Below, piece after piece: positions 1 to 11,335 of a stretch of DNA of 64,000 nt. Within the stretch, counting starts at the first letter, position 1. Each line of letters starts with the position of its first letter. The notes beneath the pieces were generated by a model. The model made no database searches. It had not been told where the DNA came from and saw only the letters and a program-made list of their open reading frames with translations. A program made the translations under genes and the position numbers. Origin of the DNA: Epiperipatus broadwayi (taxonomy: Eukaryota; Onychophora; Udeonychophora; Euonychophora; Peripatidae); NCBI GenBank assembly GCA_028023455.1, contig JAQFVV010006238.1:8425349-8489348 (forward strand), written 5' to 3'.

Positions 1-960
1 AAAAGTGTATGAATATTTTTTAAAATTTTAAATCCATAGGATTAAACATTTATTGTCATTTTTATAGGCTTATTTTTTTCTTCTAATTATTCTACTATAA
101 TTCAAAAAGAAGTGAAATAAAAATCAATAAGAGATCATTTTTCATTAATTAAAATGAGCAACTGCATGGCTATAAATTTGATCTAAAGAAAGCTGAAATT
201 ATTTGTATTGAAAGGGAAGACAGCACACAAAAGGCTTGGATGATAGTTAAAAATAGATTTGTCATAAACAAAAAAAGAATCAGCATTCCCTTATGAAAGA
301 AGTAGCCATTATGAAGATATATAAAGATTTCTGAATAATAAAACAACAAATTTAAATAAAGAATAAAGTTGTCAAGCATATTTACTGACTATGAACACCA
401 AATAAATGAATGAGTTATGAATATGATATGTAATATGAAAGTATGCTAAGCATGAATTAAATCATTTGGACAAATGCTTAAACATTTAAATATATTATTA
501 ATATATATATATATAATCATTAGAATATATTATTAATATATATATATATAATCATTAGAAACCAGTCAACACTTAGACAAACCCAATATAGAAAACAATC
601 AACAATTTCTAACTGTTGTCAAGGCAACCTCCTTTTAATAATAAAGGTGGAATCCCACATTTATTAATGGTCTAATATCCTTATATATACACTAAAGATT
701 GCAACTTGACTACAAAGAAGTTTAAATAAACCTCTTTAAACAGGTAAATACAATCTATTCTGAATGCAGACTAATAAATAGTCAATGATAACACAACTGC
801 AATTATAACTTTCAAATTGCACCCAAAGTATTACTTAGATAATAATTGTAATAATGCACTAAATGGGTTTATAAGTAACTATTAGAGACTAATCAACACT
901 TGGATAATCCCAATTTAGATAACAAACAACAATTTCTAACTGTTGTCAATGCAAACTTTT
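1..960. other. AT-rich non-coding stretch with two copies of a short repeat
   Basis: No credible gene is seen. Positions 490-525 and 526-560 form a tandem duplication of about 36 bp containing (TA)n. A repeat of about 85 bp occurs at 551-637 and again at 884-965; both copies share the block CAACAATTTCTAACTGTTGT. The second copy runs straight into the (TA)n array at 967. A third copy, inverted, sits at 14560-14645. Confidence 0.6.
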
Positions 961-963
961 TTT

Positions 964-966
<3 letters not shown>

Positions 967-1036
<70 letters not shown>
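967..1036. repeat. (TA)n microsatellite
   Basis: An uninterrupted run of alternating T and A. It lies between a copy of the 85-bp repeat and the RZ-A foldback. The Ile-Tyr reading frame through it is only the repeat read as codons. Confidence 0.97.
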
Positions 1037-1038
<2 letters not shown>

Positions 1039-1187
1039 CAAGTCATATATCACATGACTTATATAGTTTGCAATTTACAAATATGTAAACTAAAGAGCAT
1101 ACTAATAGCTCTAAATAAGCTTTCTAATTTTATTTTTTATGATAAATTCTACAAAAGAATGCATTCAAATCATCTTTATCTAGGATT

Positions 1188-1243
1188 GTCTCCATCCTCA
1201 GACTGGTTTTGAGCTATGAGTCTCTTCAGTGAGGAGCTAGGAC
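1188..1243 (-). ncRNA. Type I hammerhead ribozyme, RZ-A, minus strand
   Basis: Read on the minus strand: arm TCCTCA, core CUGAAGA (complement of 1223-1229), helix II with a CATA loop, then AAAA where GAAA is expected, the short helix III segment CCAG, cleavage site UC, then TGAGGA. TCCTCA and TGAGGA pair perfectly as proximal helix I. The change of GAAA to AAAA and one C-C mismatch in helix II suggest this copy is inactive. Confidence 0.55.
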
Positions 1244-1648
1244 ACCAGCCAAAGAAAGTCTTAGCTTGAAACTGGTCTGAGATGAGGAGAATCCTAGATA
1301 AAGATGATTTGAATGCATTATTGTGTAGAATTTATCCTAAAAAAAAGCTTGTTAAGAGCTATTAGCATGCACTTTATTTTACTTATTTGTAAATACAAGC
1401 TATATAACTCATGCAATATATGACTTGATTTTATTACTATTATTATTTTGCTGTTGGGGGCTTAGACTAAATTAAATTGTTAAGCGTGCTAATATATGGT
1501 TTATTCAAATTAAGTACAGGTCCATATACTTATTTCAGCTGGAGAGCTGAATTTAAAGACATGTAGATGTCTGAAAATTTTCAAGTTTTCTTTTTAAAAA
1601 TTAACTATTTGATAAATGCTTTGCTTGAGTTGGTGTTTTAAATATGGT

Positions 1649-1704
1649 GTCCTAGTTCCTCACTGAAGAGAGCCATAGTTTGAAACCAGTCTGGGGATGG
1701 GAAC
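1649..1704 (+). ncRNA. Type I hammerhead ribozyme, RZ-A, plus strand
   Basis: CTGAAGA lies at 1663-1669, helix II at 1670-1681 (loop CATA, G-U rich), GAAA at 1682-1685, then CCAGUC. Helix III would be AC/GU with a 2-nt loop, and the cleavage nucleotide is C1691 in the canonical GUC context. Proximal helix I is TCCTCA (1657-1662) with TGGGGA (1692-1697), one G-U wobble. The very short helix III matches the known newt satellite and retrozyme type of hammerhead. Cleavage activity is inferred, not shown. Confidence 0.68.
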
Positions 1705-2090
1705 AGTTCTAGATAAAGATGATTTGAATGAGTTTTTTTGTAGTATTTATCATAGAAAAAAGCTTATTTAGAGCTATTAGCACACTCTTTATTTTATTTA
1801 TGTATATATTGAGACAATAATAATTTCTACACATAACTAAATGGAAGTATTGCCCTATGGGTGGGTGTACAAAAATGAAGAGAATAGTCATATTCTGGTA
1901 ATAAATTGTTGAATAGGTAATAACATTAAGTAACAAATTATTATTATTATTTTAAATAAATTAATTAAACATAAAAATGTCTGAGCTTATAAATAGATTA
2001 TATGTATACCTATTTAATATATATGTTGCTTTAAATAAATAAATGCTATTACATAAAAGGGTTCTTGTAGACTGGATCATCATCACTTAA

Positions 2091-2097
2091 GATAAAC

Positions 2098-2145
<48 letters not shown>

Positions 2146-2162
2146 GTTTATCTTAAGTGATA
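2091..2162. repeat. Palindromic hairpin with (AT)n core
   Basis: ACTTAAGATAAACTTATA on the left and its complement TATAAGTTTATCTTAAGT on the right flank an (AT)n tract, so the whole interval can fold into one long hairpin. No coding content. Confidence 0.85.
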
Positions 2163-2164
2163 TA

Positions 2165-2740
2165 TTATATATATACCCCTCAATATATATATATATATAT
2201 ATATAGCTGATTTATTATTACATTATATACAGAATCCCTACAGAAAATGTGTCAAGTGACTGGTTCTCTCTTTAAGATATCTGAAGCATCATCTTTGAAA
2301 TTAATGCTAATGTTATACAGTAATATAAATTATCTATAGTCTGCTAAAATTTTAAGGAATTAATATAAGTCTGGATCTCAAATTATGACTTAAAAATATG
2401 TCAATACATTTTGTACTTTAACTCATGATGGAACAATACACAGACCTTAAATTTGCTTCAAGTTTGGTAAAACTTTTGCCACATGTTTGAAATGATTCAA
2501 ATTGTAAATAGCAGTAAAGTTATACAAAAATATTTTCAAATGATTTTCAAGATTTAGGTTGGCAGAGAAAGAATTGAAGATGTGAAATACCCTGCCATAT
2601 TTTATGTTGTAATTTATGATCCTGATATACTAGTACCTTAACACTTTTGTGGTAATAACTAAGTAATGTTTCTGTGAACATGTATTATTTTAGAAATAAT
2701 AAAGCAAGCAACTTGGAAAGAAAAACAATACGACACTATA
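2165..2740. other. AT-rich interval, nothing recognised
   Basis: A short (TA)n tract lies near 2190. No reading frame, tRNA-like segment or repeat family used elsewhere in the window was found. Confidence 0.5.
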
Positions 2741-2744
2741 TATA

Positions 2745-2960
2745 TAATAATTAAAAAAGCAAGTCATATGTAATGTGACATTACATTTAATGAGCTTGTA
2801 GTTACAAAAAATGCAATACAGAGGGCGTACCAATAGCTCAAACAAGCTCTTAATTAATAAGTGCGGTATGAGAAAATATTTAAAATGTCTACCCAGAATA
2901 CTGTCTTCTCCAGACCAACTGGTTTCGAGCTTATGGTTCACGTCTGTGGAGAGCTAGAAT
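2745..2960 (-). mobile_element. RZ-A single-arm fragment
   Basis: Shares with the RZ-A loci the order 'caagtcatat', 'agctc..acaagctc', then a ribozyme-like block. On the minus strand GAAACCAG follows a hairpin near 2900-2935, but the CUGANGA box is mutated (CAGACGT). It is a decayed relative of the 1.0-1.8 kb copies. The segment ends in a 41-bp tandem duplication (about 2958-3030) that contains (TA)n. Confidence 0.5.
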
Positions 2961-3089
2961 ATTCGGACACTATATATATATATATAAAGAGTAGAATATT
3001 CGGACACTATATATATATATATAAAGAGTACAAATTGTCACAATGCCAAATTTTTACAGCAGCTGTACCTGTAAGACAAACATAAAGTA

Positions 3090-5320
3090 TGAGTGTTTAT
3101 CTCACAGAGAAGTAATTTAGCATTGTGGTAATTTGTATTCTTTATATTTGAATTTCAGTATGCATTTGCAGATAATTTTATTTATATACAATAAAATACA
3201 TGTAGTCAATATAACATCAGCAAAAAAAAAAGTATTATATGATATTCATTAACATTTCTAAAATTAATTAAAAATAAAACATTTTAAATGTGTACATGTC
3301 TTAATTATATAATTTATAATCTTTTTCTCTCTTATTATTTTTCTTCCAAGATGAGTGTTTGGATTTTACCAAACTTGTAGACTATATTTTTCTATGTATT
3401 AGATCTGAATTCTAACTGATCATAATGGTTTTTATCTCTGGGTGTAAATTAAATGAAGATATTTCTGTAATTTCTTTACAATAATAAACTATGCTATAAC
3501 ATCTTTAAAAGAATAGTTTTCTGTAGAAGAAATTAAAAACAGCATCATAAAATTTCAAATAAACAGAATAATGCAGCAGCATATTTTATGTTAAGGTGTA
3601 TTTGTGGTTGCAAGATGGCCATATCTGTCTGCTGCTAATGAAATGTATTTATTGTGTGTATTTTTTTTAAAAATTATAATATAATTTATATTTGGATAAT
3701 ATTATAGCGTACATACATACAGTATGATTTTTTTTTTAATGTTTTAATGTATTTCTTATATTACAACCAGAAGGCAATACTGTAATGGTATTTCTAATTA
3801 TTTAGGATATATATTGGGCGGCTCTATAATTTAAAAAAAAAATGAAAGCATAATTATATGCTTGTTTTTTTTAATAATTAAATAATATCGCCAAAATATA
3901 ACTTTAAACATTAATCTTTTAATAGTATGTGACAATCTTACTAATTTTTAACCTTATTATTAAAATAATGTTTACATAAATGCCCCTCCCCCCCTAATTT
4001 AATTAAATATACCTGAAGTCTTATTTCTGGGCAAGATTTGCAAATCAAAAATACTTTTTAACATATATTGGTCCCAATGATTGTGTAAAAAAGTTCTCTC
4101 AAGAATTATATAGTGATAAAGAACAATAAAAAGTAACTTCTACAACTATTATATATTCTCTTTTTACGAAATTCCTACATAAGGATGCTGTATAATAATG
4201 GAAAAAAAAAATCTTGCAGTAAACACGCAGTATAAAATATAAAAACAGTGATAAAAACGCTAATATTTATCAGGCTTTATAATTTGCGACTTGAGCCTGA
4301 GTGATTTTCACTCTTTTTATTTTCTTATTATTAATTAGATAATCAATTACAATAAATATTGGATGATTATCTTGGCTAGATATGGACCAATAACCTGAAT
4401 AAAAATTCTTAGGCTGACTTAGAACATACAAAAGTCATCTCTTACACAGATTGGATTCAAACTCAGGTTGCTGATATAATACTTGAACAAGAGGCAGAGT
4501 AACTGAGCAATAAAGGAGAGCAATCATATGAAAACAATTAATCATCATCAATAGTAATTTGCCATTGCCATCAAACGTCACTTTTAGGAAAATATTGGAA
4601 TGTATTTAGCAAGCTAATATATACTAATGATGACCTTGATATATATGATTAATATATATCATTATGTTATTTTTATCATATCATGAAAATTATTTTTTAA
4701 AATATATATAGATTTATATTTACATAAACAAATGTTAGCTTATAACTTTTGCATGAATGTCTTTTTTGAAGAGACATGTCTACTTTTTCTTTTCTTTTTT
4801 TTTTTTAAAAAAAAGAAGAAAATGCAGGATTTTAATAATTATTTATATTTTAAATTTTTGCTTTCAATGTTTAGATATTGTAAATTTAAAAGCGGTGACT
4901 ACATTTCTAAATGTCAGATTTTGAAAAGAAAAAAACAAGTAGATCGAACAAAAAAGCTAATAACAAATGCTACCAATCATAAAGTAGAAATAAAGATTAG
5001 TAAGAATAATTCTGATTAATAGGAACAAAAAATGCAATGATGGGAATATATAATGCGTTTCACTTCAGATATTTATCCACTACTCTGCTTTTTGGACCAT
5101 TCATATAAGCACAAGGTATCAATTGGATACCAGATTGTAATAACAAACACTAACTTGATACAAACTTCTGATTATTAGCTGTCACATAGATAAATAACGT
5201 TTCTTCTAACATGTTATTTCATTCACCTAATTACATTATAAAAAGATCAGTCTTTCTTTATAACTCTAGTGACATGTATTTTAATTTGAGTACACAAAAG
5301 TTATCTGAAAGTAGTTCTAT
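3090..5320. other. Long AT-rich interval without recognised genes
   Basis: Only short homopolymers, small AT repeats and chance reading frames are seen. The frame at 4732-5019 crosses an oligo-T/oligo-A tract and has low-complexity composition, so it is not accepted as a gene. Confidence 0.55.
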
Positions 5321-5480
5321 TTATTAATCTCCATATCACATGATCATTATTTCTTATGCTTGCTTATAACTGTTGTTAAAACAGGCAAAACTCACTCTAT
5401 GTATTGCCACACACAGCAAGCTAAAGTAATCAATGGAAGCCAGAAGGCTTGTGCATAAAATCCCCATCTAGTGCCTACTG

Positions 5481-5533
5481 ATTCAATATCCCCAGACTAG
5501 TTTCTGGCTTATGGCCTTCGTCAGTGATCCAAG
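5481..5533 (-). ncRNA. Hammerhead core, RZ-B, minus strand (helix I truncated)
   Basis: On the minus strand CTGACGA (complement of 5519-5525), hairpin GGCCATAAGCC, GAAA, CTAGTC, TGGGGA. The upstream helix I arm lacks the usual TCCTCA block, so the motif is probably inactive. It overlaps the plus-strand motif that follows. Confidence 0.45.
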
Positions 5534-5586
5534 ATTCCTCACTGTTGAAGGCCATAAGCCAAAAACTAGTCTGAGGATATTAGATG
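5527..5586 (+). ncRNA. Hammerhead-like motif, RZ-B, plus strand
   Basis: ATCCAA, then TCCTCA, CTGTTGA (core box altered), hairpin GGCCATAAGCC, AAAA, CTAGTC, TGAGGA. TCCTCA pairs perfectly with TGAGGA although this copy differs from its relatives there. Core changes argue against present activity. Confidence 0.45.
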
Positions 5587-6117
5587 AGTAGACACTAGAT
5601 GGGAATTTTATGCACAAGCCTTCTGGAATCCATTGATTACTCTAGCTTGCTGTGTGTGGCAATACATATAGTGAGTTTTGCCTGTTTTAATCTCCATATC
5701 ATGACTAGTTCCTGGATTTCAACTTTACCAGTGAAAAGATGGGATTTAAAACTGAAATTACTATCTTTAAAGACAGCTGACAGATGCATAATTGTATTAT
5801 TTTCCAACTGAATCCCAAATGTTCACTTAAAAGCAAACCCCAAAAAACAGTCAAAGGATAGGAGATTAATACTTGCATTACCACATGTAATCATTGATTA
5901 GTGGTGACCCTTGCCTCAAAGAACATTAAGGCAATCAATCATTTGTACTCAAACTTTTCTATTATCCAATATTTTTACCTTTTGCACTACCATGATGGGC
6001 AATGGATATGCAAATTTATCAAAAGGCAATTGATAGATCTTGACTAGTTTGGAACTATTTATTAAAGTATAAAAGTCTTGATTGGGCTTATAAACACTTT
6101 AAACTTTCTGAAATTTA

Positions 6118-6485
6118 TCATCGTCATCATCATCAGTTTCAAACATTATTTATCCATTACAAGTTATCTCCAATTTTAATGCAGGTTCACTAATCTTTAG
6201 ATTGTCTTTTCCACAAATGGTAAACATTGTTATTTCTTTTATCATCTCACAAGTCGTCTTTTTCTAGCTCTTTTACTATTTCTTAGGATCTAATTTAAAA
6301 CTTCAACTGTTCATCTATTATCAACTTGTCAATCTTTTCTTTCAATGAAGTCTATGATAACTATTTATTTCCTCACCCATATATTACATTTTCACTATTC
6401 TTGTTACTCATAATATTCATCACTTTATCATTTGTTGAGTAATCTAAAGTCTTTGTCTTCCATTATGTGGATACCTCATCAGCGG
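6118..6485 (-). pseudogene. RTE-type LINE 3' relic
   Basis: On the minus strand this aligns by eye with the C-terminal coding end of the RTE element at 54.7-55.8 kb, and ends in a similar (TGA)n tail, seen here as CATCGTCATCATCATC at about 6120-6135. Blocks in common include the region encoding the 'rQ.SME..mLGV' and 'GH' segments. Stops and indels are many. Only the last ~120 codons and the tail survive, as expected for 5' truncation during target-primed reverse transcription. Confidence 0.65.
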
Positions 6486-6489
6486 CCTT

Positions 6490-7515
6490 ATTGATTAGCA
6501 AAAGTTAGATTAAGAAGGATTTGGTATGATTACAATTGGTTAGAAAGATAGAGAGCAAAAAAAAGATAACTTATTTAAATCATAAAATACCTTTGCTTGA
6601 ACTAAATAATTAATTTAAGATTCAAACATTGCATATCTACACATGTGGAGACATTCAATTATTTGTGCTGCCTGTTTAGAGTGTGTGTGCAAAAAATATT
6701 TTTATTTGATTTTTCAACATTGGTCTAATAAATAGACAAATTATAAAATCCAATTTGAAAATTCTTCTTCTAAATATTTATTTTTTGTTAATTAAATAAT
6801 TATTTTTGCTATTTTAAAAGTATCTGCACAATTTATTGTCAAGTATTTTAATTAAAATTGTTTTTCTTAAAACAAGAACACATTTTAAAAAGATTGGGAT
6901 TAAACTCAATCTCAGACATATTTCGGGATCTCGAAAAACCTGATGGCATCCAACCAAACTATAAAAACAATTGAAAAACATTATATAAACATTAACTGGT
7001 AGCATTTTAACCACCAACATTTTATCCACCCAGTATGGACCATTACATAGATATGGTTATTTAAGTGGAGACAATATATCACTACTTTAGAGTTGAGTCA
7101 GATAGTCCAAGAAATATAGATCTTAGTTGTTGTTTTACTTATTTACTTATAGCTTCTTTTTTTCTTTATCAAGTATTTTCATTAGCATTGAAGATTTTCT
7201 GAAGATTCACAGTGACTGCAATATAAATTCTTTTCCAAAAGCTAACTCTCCTTCAGAGAGAAATCTAATAAAATTAACTTTATTTTTAAATTTCAGTTTA
7301 TATTAAATGTACAGTTTAGACACAGAATGAATGCTTAAATAATAAACTTTCTATCTTGTTTTATAGTTTCAAGAGATAATGAATTAAAAATATAACTCAA
7401 TAAATTTTAAACTTCTTTTCCTTATATGAAAATGAAAAATAAATGTTGGTAATTTGTCACTTCCAAATTCCATCATTCTTAAACCTAATTAATTTATTTA
7501 TTATTCATCATATTC
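6490..7515. other. AT-rich interval, nothing recognised
   Basis: No gene-like composition and no copy of the repeat families recognised elsewhere. Short frames here (for example 6814-7029 minus) have no motif. Confidence 0.5.
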
Positions 7516-7519
7516 TGTT

Positions 7520-7975
7520 CAATGGATAGGTCCAGAGAGAATTCATATCATCAATTCATCCATTTTGCCACTCTCCTGGACTTTTTATTGCCCAGTTCTT
7601 CAATTCCACATAACTCTTCCCATCTTTTATATCAACCAAGAATGTCAATCTTTTCCATCCTTTTTCCTTGTTTCCATGCACCATTTTCTTCAAATCCTTT
7701 TTCATTAAACTATATTTCCTTCTTAATATTTGTCCTATTCAGTCTCTCTTTATATTTCTAATTTCTACCATAAATCTTTTTTTTTCACTTACTCTTTTTA
7801 AAAAGTCTTCATTTGTTATTTTACTCATCCAATTGATTTTTCCATCTTTCTCCATAGCCACATCTCAAGGTCTTTTAATCCATTCCTAATTTTATTACTC
7901 AGTGCCTACATTTTACAACTATACAATAATACACTCCCCACATAGCATTTAATTAATCTTTTCTTTAATTCGTTT
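7520..7975 (-). pseudogene. Non-LTR retrotransposon C-terminal fragment (third lineage)
   Basis: Translated on the minus strand across frames, this gives GSVLLYSCKM, LEMWLWRKMEKSI, then VSEKKRFM, IKRDWIGQILRR and a terminal KDGKSYVELKNWA. This order (tyrosine-bearing strand, 'MWLWRRM', 'WIGHILR', 'G...Y..LK..A') is the familiar C-terminus after the reverse transcriptase domain of a group of non-LTR endonuclease/reverse transcriptase proteins. It differs clearly from the two other LINE lineages in this window. Frames shift repeatedly, so it is a dead fragment; 5' sequence is absent. Confidence 0.6.
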
Positions 7976-8162
7976 GTTACCATTATTGTTAAGAAAAGCA
8001 ACTTTAATGAAAGTATTTGATAATGAACTGTGTTGAACTTTTTAAAATGGCAAAAACAACTATTTAATTAATATAAAAAAGTATTTAGAAGAATAACTTT
8101 TTAAAAAATGAGTTTATAACATACTAATTTATTAAACTAATTATTATGCTCAAACTGTAGTA

Positions 8163-8690
8163 TATTTATTTAAGAATAACATACAATTCTGTAAGTGAAC
8201 ATAAAGATATTTATTACAGACATTTATAGTATAAACTATATACAATTGTTTAGATACAATGGTTTGTTTCCATTATAGTTGGCAAACTATGCAAGTGGTA
8301 CACTAATATTTGGGAAGAAATTCTGCAACTTTCTTTAAGATCCTGACACCCTCTGTCCTACAGATTGTTTGCCTTACTTGCAGTAATAACTGTAGTTAGT
8401 AGCCTCCTGCTCCAGACATAGACATATTGTGTTTTGCAATATTGTGTGGGTGATGCGAGTTGATGTTTGTCTACTTTTGTTTTAAATACATCCAAATATA
8501 TAATGAGATCCCTATACTTACTGCACCTAGCTTTCCAACTAGCCTGTATATATTATTGGGCATTTATTTACTCTATTATTATTTAATTGGTCAGTTATAA
8601 TGCAAGCAATCTGATCTTCATAATAACAATGCAATATTTGAGGATAAGCTAGCTGAAGTATGACAATTTTGTAGCATTGATATGTCTCCT
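8163..8690 (-). repeat. Probable left LTR of a decayed LTR retrotransposon
   Basis: Shares a diverged direct repeat with 10950-11970: TATTTAAGAATAACA, then TATAGTTGGCAAACTAT, 'atatttgggaa', 'tattgtgtggg', and 'catttatttactytattattat' occur in the same order in both. The right copy is interrupted by other elements. With gag-like coding on the minus strand near 10.3-10.4 kb between them, the pair is best read as LTRs of a minus-oriented element. Confidence 0.42.
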
Positions 8691-9159
8691 CTTGGTCAAG
8701 GGTTAGGTTTGAAGTACACGGTCTGTAAAATAGCTTGATGGGTTTCTAGATTATCTTCTTGCTTCATTTTGACCTGGTTCCATCATTGTCAGATCTGGTT
8801 TCTTCATCCAGTGTGGATTCTTCATGGGATCTGGTTCTTTCATCAGATCTAATGAACTATTTAACATAACATGGTATTTCATAATGTGCATTAATTAATC
8901 TTTATGTGTGTGTTGGTATTGTTCTTTATTGATCTGGTCAACCACTGTATGCAAATCAATGTTATGATTGTTGGAAACCGATTAAGTTGTCCCATTGAAC
9001 ATATGGCATAAGACTCCAGTACCTGTCTGTATCCCAGCAATTTTATTTTTGTTTCAATGACCACACTGGTTGTAACTAATGACCGACAGATTTGTCTTAA
9101 TATAAAGATTCATTTTATATCAAGCACATGTAGGTAGTTCTTATTTAAAAACAATTCAA

Positions 9160-9750
9160 AACAACACTCTCCATATAGTAGTGCCATCTTGTGCTAACAA
9201 GAGCAATCAATGGATGCCATAAGGCTTGTGCATAAAATCCCTATCTAGTGCCTACTCATTCAATATACCCAGACTAGTTTCTGGCTTGTGGCCTTCATCA
9301 GTGAGGAGCCTTGGATCTGAGAGCACTGCACCTAGATCTTAGGATCTAATGCAACCCTCCAGCACCCACCTTTTAACTCTATTTAACTACAAAACTATGA
9401 GAATGAAATTGAAAACACTATTAATATTTTCAATCCTAGCTCAATAGCTTATATAGTCATATGGGTCTGAACTCAATTCAGTACCCATACATTTTGGTGT
9501 CTTTGGCTCTTTAACAACCATAGCCACCACTATCCTATTAGGCAGGATTGGTGTTAAACCACTAAACATCACATGATCACTATCTCATACTAGCACAATA
9601 ATTGTTATTAAACAATTCAAAACAAAACAACACTCTCCTCTTGTTAGCACAAGATGGCACTACTATATGGAGAGTGTTGTTTTGTTTTGAATTGTTTAAT
9701 AACAATTATTGTGCTAGTATGAGATAGTGATCATGTGATGTTTAGTTCTT
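9160..9750 (-). mobile_element. RZ-B retrozyme-like copy, minus orientation, with terminal palindrome
   Basis: One monomer plus a partial second one: 'acactctc' blocks at about 9166 and 9628 are about 460 bp apart. Positions about 9565-9745 form a nearly perfect inverted repeat (arms of about 75 bp around TAGCACAAGATGG) whose outer ends are TAAACATCACATGATCA. The 25.1-25.7 kb locus is the same structure in opposite orientation, with matching internal sequence through about 430 bp. It lies inside the decayed LTR element. Confidence 0.6.
9258..9316 (-). ncRNA. Type I hammerhead ribozyme, RZ-B, minus strand
   Basis: On the minus strand: ATCCAA-GGC-TCCTCA, CTGATGA (complement of 9295-9301), hairpin GGC-CACAA-GCC flanked by A on both sides, GAAA, CTAGTC, TGGG. 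The core boxes are intact. Helix III is AC/GU with loop UA, and cleavage is predicted after the C of GUC. Weak points are an A-A pair at the base of helix II and one mismatch in distal helix I. Confidence 0.6.
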
Positions 9751-10299
9751 ATTTACTTTTGTTACATTTGTAAGCTGGTTCATTTTAATTACTCAGTAGC
9801 CTAAATGATTTAACTAATTATAATCTAATAGATTGCTGCTCTTGTTAGCAGCAAATGAATAATTTTATTAGTAATGATTCTACTGTTACTTTGCAGCTGA
9901 TGGTTTTTTTTTTAATATCAATCATAGCTCAAATAATTTTTGGTATAATAGATACTTCAGATCCAGTATTTATTTCCATTGCTATTGACTTATATCATTA
10001 ATTATATAATTCAGTTATTAAGAGCTGAGACAATGTATCTCACATTATTTCTACAGTTCTTGGTTTTTTATTTGTTTTTCTTTTCCTATTTGAGGATTCT
10101 TTAGAATGGATTGTTCCATGGTTTTCTGAGGGAATTGCTTTTTTCAAGCATGCAGTTCCTATGCAACTGACTCGATTACATTACCTTATTTTTATTTATC
10201 AAGCTGTATATTTATGACAACTTTAATACTGCTATAAATTTTTTAATAAATCCATCTGATTCATTTTTAACTGAGCTATATATACCTGGGATACTGCAA

Positions 10300-10440
10300 A
10301 ATCAAAAGTAGCATTTGAGTCCAGTAGCAGCAATGTTTAAAATACCTTTGAAATTGCAGTTCAATGCTACCTTTTCGAGTTTTGTGGCAAAATCTTTAGT
10401 ATTTTCCATCTCCCCATCAACACAGTGGTTGAAGTTATGC
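10300..10440 (-). pseudogene. Possible gag fragment of an LTR retrotransposon
   Basis: The minus strand reads FNHCVDGEMENTKDF, then a segment like KLEKVALNCNFKGILN. This resembles the capsid-region pattern of Ty3/gypsy gag proteins, in which a short helix is followed by 'L..L...CNF...L..A'. It lies between the two proposed LTRs. The match is short and interrupted, so the call is tentative. Confidence 0.3.
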
Positions 10441-11214
10441 TTCTAAAATATAGTTAGGAGTTTTAATAAACTTTTAGGAGAGGTATTGCTATACCAAAAT
10501 CTAAGAAAGTTGCACAATGGCTGAATTAAAATGCAGGGTTTCATAAGTTGGAGAACTACATATTTATAAAAGTTACTAATTTTAATTCTGATATTTTGAT
10601 TTGGCTTACCATGGAAAAAAGGACAGTGAATCCATATTTGTTGACCAATTTTCTGAATTGTCAGTGTTGAACTTTTCTAGGAAACCAATTTTCACTATTT
10701 CGATTCGTGTTTTTTTTTTTGTCACACAAATAAAATATTTTTCTTCAACTTTGTTTTTTTTTTCTTTTTTTACAAAAAATGAGTAACTATTAATATTTCA
10801 TGTTTTTTAATTGATATGCTAATAGTGTTAGCTGGCAATTTTTTATTTCAAATAAATGACATAGATACAGATGATTCAAGATGGTAGATCCCGACTGCAT
10901 AAATTCTTTGTATTTTTATTGTAATATGATTAAGAGAAATATTTCTGATTATTTAAGAATAACACAACTCTGTAAATAAATATAAATACATTTATAACAC
11001 TTATTTATAACACAAAATATGTCAAACATACCTTCTTTATAGTTGGCAAACTATCCAAGTTTAGTTATTAGCACATATAGCCAATGTTTGGAAAAGAATG
11101 TTGTGATTTCCTTTCATGTTACTTCTAGTTTATGGGTGGGTTGGATCATCTGTAGGTATATCGATGACTGTATCTAGAAATTTTGTTCCAGATTTCAGAA
11201 TGCTTCACTTGAGT

Positions 11215-11335
11215 TTTACAATGACAAATTCTCTATGCAGTAGTACCACCTAGTGCAAGCCATAATAATTAATGGCTGCAATGAGTTTTGTCTTGCACTA
11301 GGTGACATTACTGTGTGAAGGGTTTGTCAAAATAT
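11215..11335. mobile_element. RZ-B fragment
   Basis: Contains 'gtagtaccacctagtgcaagcc' and the inverted 'cttgcactaggtgacattac', the outer blocks of RZ-B. A further RZ-B-like end ('catagagaatggtgatcatgtga') occurs at about 11650-11675, on the other side of the LINE tail, which suggests that the LINE copy inserted into an RZ-B copy. Confidence 0.45.

Larger units (their letters stand above)
1038..1800 (+). mobile_element. RZ-A retrozyme-like array (inverted plus tandem copies)
   Basis: Positions 1038-1215 are the inverted complement of about 1265-1430; the outer ends match (AATCAAGTCATAT against ATATGACTTGATT). A further copy of the same module follows in direct orientation at about 1640-1800. 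The predicted cleavage positions of the two plus-strand ribozyme motifs (1277, degenerate, and 1691) are 414 bp apart, so one full monomer lies between them. About 550 bp of this locus is repeated at 51055-51615 with the same internal order. Retrozymes are known to be short tandem non-autonomous retroelements bounded by hammerhead motifs; assigning this family to them is inference from layout and ribozyme structure. Confidence 0.6.
5323..5720. mobile_element. RZ-B foldback copy with two opposed hammerhead motifs
   Basis: An inverted repeat: the left arm (about 5323-5520, containing AAACAGGCAAAACTCAC) is complementary to the right arm (about 5545-5695, GTGAGTTTTGCCTGTTT). Near the centre the two arms each carry a ribozyme core in opposite orientation. 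Members at 9.2, 25.1 and 40.5 kb share the same blocks ('gcataaaatcccyatctagtgcc', 'ggagagttttgcctgtttt'). Confidence 0.6.
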
